6,113 nucleotides of DNA from an uncultured Lachnospiraceae bacterium. GTDB lineage: Bacteria > Bacillota > Clostridia > Lachnospirales > Lachnospiraceae. Positions 4,428-6,113 of this stretch are shown here, in pieces; position 1 is the first letter of the stretch; every line of letters begins with the position of its first letter. The DNA lies in contig CAJTYN010000176.1 in assembly GCA_910584115.1 (NCBI GenBank), positions 1 through 6,113 on the forward strand, in the 5' to 3' direction. The notes below the pieces were generated by a model that was not told where the DNA came from, did not search any database, and saw only the letters and a list, made by a program, of their open reading frames with translations. Position numbers and translations under genes: made by a program.

Positions 4428-6113
4428 ATGAAGTCAGTGAAGATACATATATTGGATAAACGATACAAGACAAAACCCAAGGGAAAAGAATTTGGAAGGA
4501 TCAATAACCGCATCACGGATAACATAGAAGAGATCGATATCGATACGTTCGCAGAGGAAGTGGGTGCGAATGGAAGACCATTTACTCCGGCGATATTCCA
4601 TAGTAGGAGGAAAAAAGAAGATTTTGCGGAGGAACAGGTGTATGCATTGGATCTTGATGATGGGATCACTCTGGAAGAGTTCCTATCCAGGGCGGAGAGA
4701 TACCAGGTCCGGCCCGCGTTCATCTATGCTACATACAATCATTCTGAGGAACGGCCCAGATTCAGGGCAGTCTTTGTCAATGACTGTCCCATCGGGGACA
4801 GCAGAGCGGCTTCCATCATCATCCACATGCTGCAGTATATATTTCCAGAAGCAGATAAGAATTGCAAAGATGTCAGTCGGCTCTACCTGGGTGGAAAAGG
4901 GATACTCTATAAAGATGTAGATGCAGAGATCAATATAAAGGACCTGTCCGTCAGCCTGCAGGAAAAGATGATGGAGGAGGATCGTACAAACTATTCCAGG
5001 AATATAAAGAGGTTTGGGAAGAAGCACGGTATAAAGATAAGGGATAATGTCCTGATGATCCATGAGTCCGCAGGAGATGAGGTGTCAGATGGATCGGCTG
5101 GCCGTCAGATAGTCATTGACGGCGGTCAGGATTGGTCATCATCTTATGTGATCGAAATGGAGGATCCCAGATCCGTCCATCAGGAGGATGTGCAGAAGAG
5201 AAGGGATATACGGATCATCCGGGATAAGACTTACCAAGATATCGCTGATATATGCCCCCTGTTCAAGGATCATTATGAAAAGGATCTGGACCACCAGAAG
5301 AAATTCTTTCTCGCAACTAACCTGTTACATGTCAAAGGAGGTCAGAAGCTGTTCTTTGACGGTCTGGTGGATCATGAGGAGAGATGGAAGGTGCAATGGA
5401 GATATATCAAGGCCAATGATTATGTCCCTCAAAATTGCAGTAGTATAGACTGCCCCTATAAAGACAGGTGCGGCGGCAGGAGCCTATACCATAGGTTGGC
5501 AGACCGGATAAAACGTGTGAAGGCCGAGGGACCGTATATACCGATGGATGGAGCAGTGGAGATGTTGGATACAGCGTTAAAGGATGCATTGTCACAGAGA
5601 GTCAACGGCATATATCTGATCAGAGCGCAGACAGCTATCGGCAAGACGACAGCTTATTGCAGGATGGCAAGGGATTGGGATGGTGAGAAACCCCTGATGA
5701 TAGCAGTCCCGACCATGGATCTGCAGCGTCAAGTGGAAGATGATCTGAGGAGATGTGGCGTTGAGACTTATCTGACTAAAAATAAGAAAGATACCCTGAG
5801 GATGTTGGGGCTGGATGAACTCGCAGAGAGAGTCGACCGGCTGTATGAGGCCGGATTTGACAGTAAAGTGAACCAGGTCATAAGAGACTATAAAAAGAAG
5901 AATGAAGATGATATGTCCATAGAGACACGCAGGGCTCTAGATAGATCATTGGAAGCGGCTAAGAGATTGGATGGGCGCAGATGTGTAGTGACCACTCATG
6001 CCATGCTCTTATCCCTGCCTACAGAGATCCTGAAGAGATACGAGATCATCGTAGATGAGGACATATTGATGAATGTCTTCAAAAATACGGGTACGATCCC
6101 ATTTGAGGATCTG
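4428..6113 (+). CDS. Mobile-element replication protein: primase fused to SF2-type helicase (3' end missing)
   Basis: The frame is open from the ATG at 4428 (AGGGAGG eight to nine bases upstream) to the window edge: 562 codons with no stop. Residues about 65-165 look like an archaeo-eukaryotic-type primase domain: YALDLDDG (72-79, acidic DxD), FIYATYNHSEERPRFRAVF (98-116, with the sxH-like H105 and the P-R-F-R pattern common in plasmid and phage Rep primases), and DVSRLYLGG (148-156). Residues about 255-335 are helical, followed by a cysteine cluster (C337, C342, C348 within NCSSIDCPYKDRC), a probable metal-binding linker. A helicase core then begins: Walker A AIGKTT (403-408), a motif Ia-like AVPTMDLQRQ (426-435), VTTHAML (520-526) and a DEAD-like VDED (542-545). 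Helicase motifs III-VI would lie past the edge. By family knowledge it primes and unwinds DNA for element replication. Fusion order and family are from motifs, not a search. GC is higher than in the 481-aa gene. Confidence 0.8.
   Translation, partial: MKSVKIHILDKRYKTKPKGKEFGRINNRITDNIEEIDIDTFAEEVGANGRPFTPAIFHSRRKKEDFAEEQVYALDLDDGITLEEFLSRAERYQVRPAFIYATYNHSEERPRFRAVFVNDCPIGDSRAASIIIHMLQYIFPEADKNCKDVSRLYLGGKGILYKDVDAEINIKDLSVSLQEKMMEEDRTNYSRNIKRFGKKHGIKIRDNVLMIHESAGDEVSDGSAGRQIVIDGGQDWSSSYVIEMEDPRSVHQEDVQKRRDIRIIRDKTYQDIADICPLFKDHYEKDLDHQKKFFLATNLLHVKGGQKLFFDGLVDHEERWKVQWRYIKANDYVPQNCSSIDCPYKDRCGGRSLYHRLADRIKRVKAEGPYIPMDGAVEMLDTALKDALSQRVNGIYLIRAQTAIGKTTAYCRMARDWDGEKPLMIAVPTMDLQRQVEDDLRRCGVETYLTKNKKDTLRMLGLDELAERVDRLYEAGFDSKVNQVIRDYKKKNEDDMSIETRRALDRSLEAAKRLDGRRCVVTTHAMLLSLPTEILKRYEIIVDEDILMNVFKNTGTIPFEDL

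Noticed and set aside
4337..5063. Frames of 118-128 aa on either strand within the primase-helicase gene
   Set aside because: All lie over a 562-codon frame with clear domain motifs; none has its own ribosome binding site or a recognisable product.
1..6113. CRISPR array, tRNA or rRNA
   Set aside because: No regularly spaced direct repeats and no cloverleaf or rRNA-like sequence was seen on either strand.

Overview
The window looks like accessory DNA from a Gram-positive anaerobe of the Clostridia type. Supporting signs are near-consensus AGGAGG ribosome binding sites, frequent ATA, AGA and AGG codons, moderately low GC that varies between modules, and intrinsic terminators with T-runs. This assignment is an inference; no rRNA, tRNA or housekeeping gene anchors it. 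The best-recognised genes are an excisionase-type helix-turn-helix protein and, divergent from it, a large primase-helicase. That pair is typical of integrative elements, plasmids or prophages.

Layout. (1) 11-1449, minus strand: two translationally coupled genes (208 aa then 280 aa, overlapping by 31 bp) behind a good promoter (TGTACA-17 bp-TATAAT). I recognise neither protein. (2) 1632-3274, plus strand: a visibly AT-richer module. A 65-aa ORF with a strong ribosome binding site abuts a 481-aa ORF that has none. The two overlap by one base just after a run of eight T, and one extra T would fuse them into a 547-aa protein. A strong intrinsic terminator follows at 3323-3370. (3) 3275-4048: about 770 bp with no intact gene. 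It holds two or three terminator-like hairpins, a decayed fragment that reads as an IS66-family transposase, and a 175-bp element bounded by 18-bp perfect inverted repeats with a second hairpin nested inside. (4) 4049-4261, minus strand: the small helix-turn-helix protein with its own terminator. (5) 4262-4427: a divergent control region with three copies of a TTACCTG motif and a hairpin that takes in the start of the next gene's ribosome binding site. (6) 4428-6113, plus strand: a primase-helicase replication protein, 562 codons visible, running off the end of the window.

How it may work together: the helix-turn-helix protein and the primase-helicase probably form the excision/replication control block of a mobile element, with the repeats between them as operator or origin candidates. 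The region between this block and the minus-strand gene pair has collected foreign DNA (the AT-rich two-ORF module, IS66 debris and a small inverted-repeat element), so it appears to be a site of repeated insertion. Across the whole window the tetranucleotide GATC is strikingly over-represented (about 82 by hand count, against roughly 22-24 expected).
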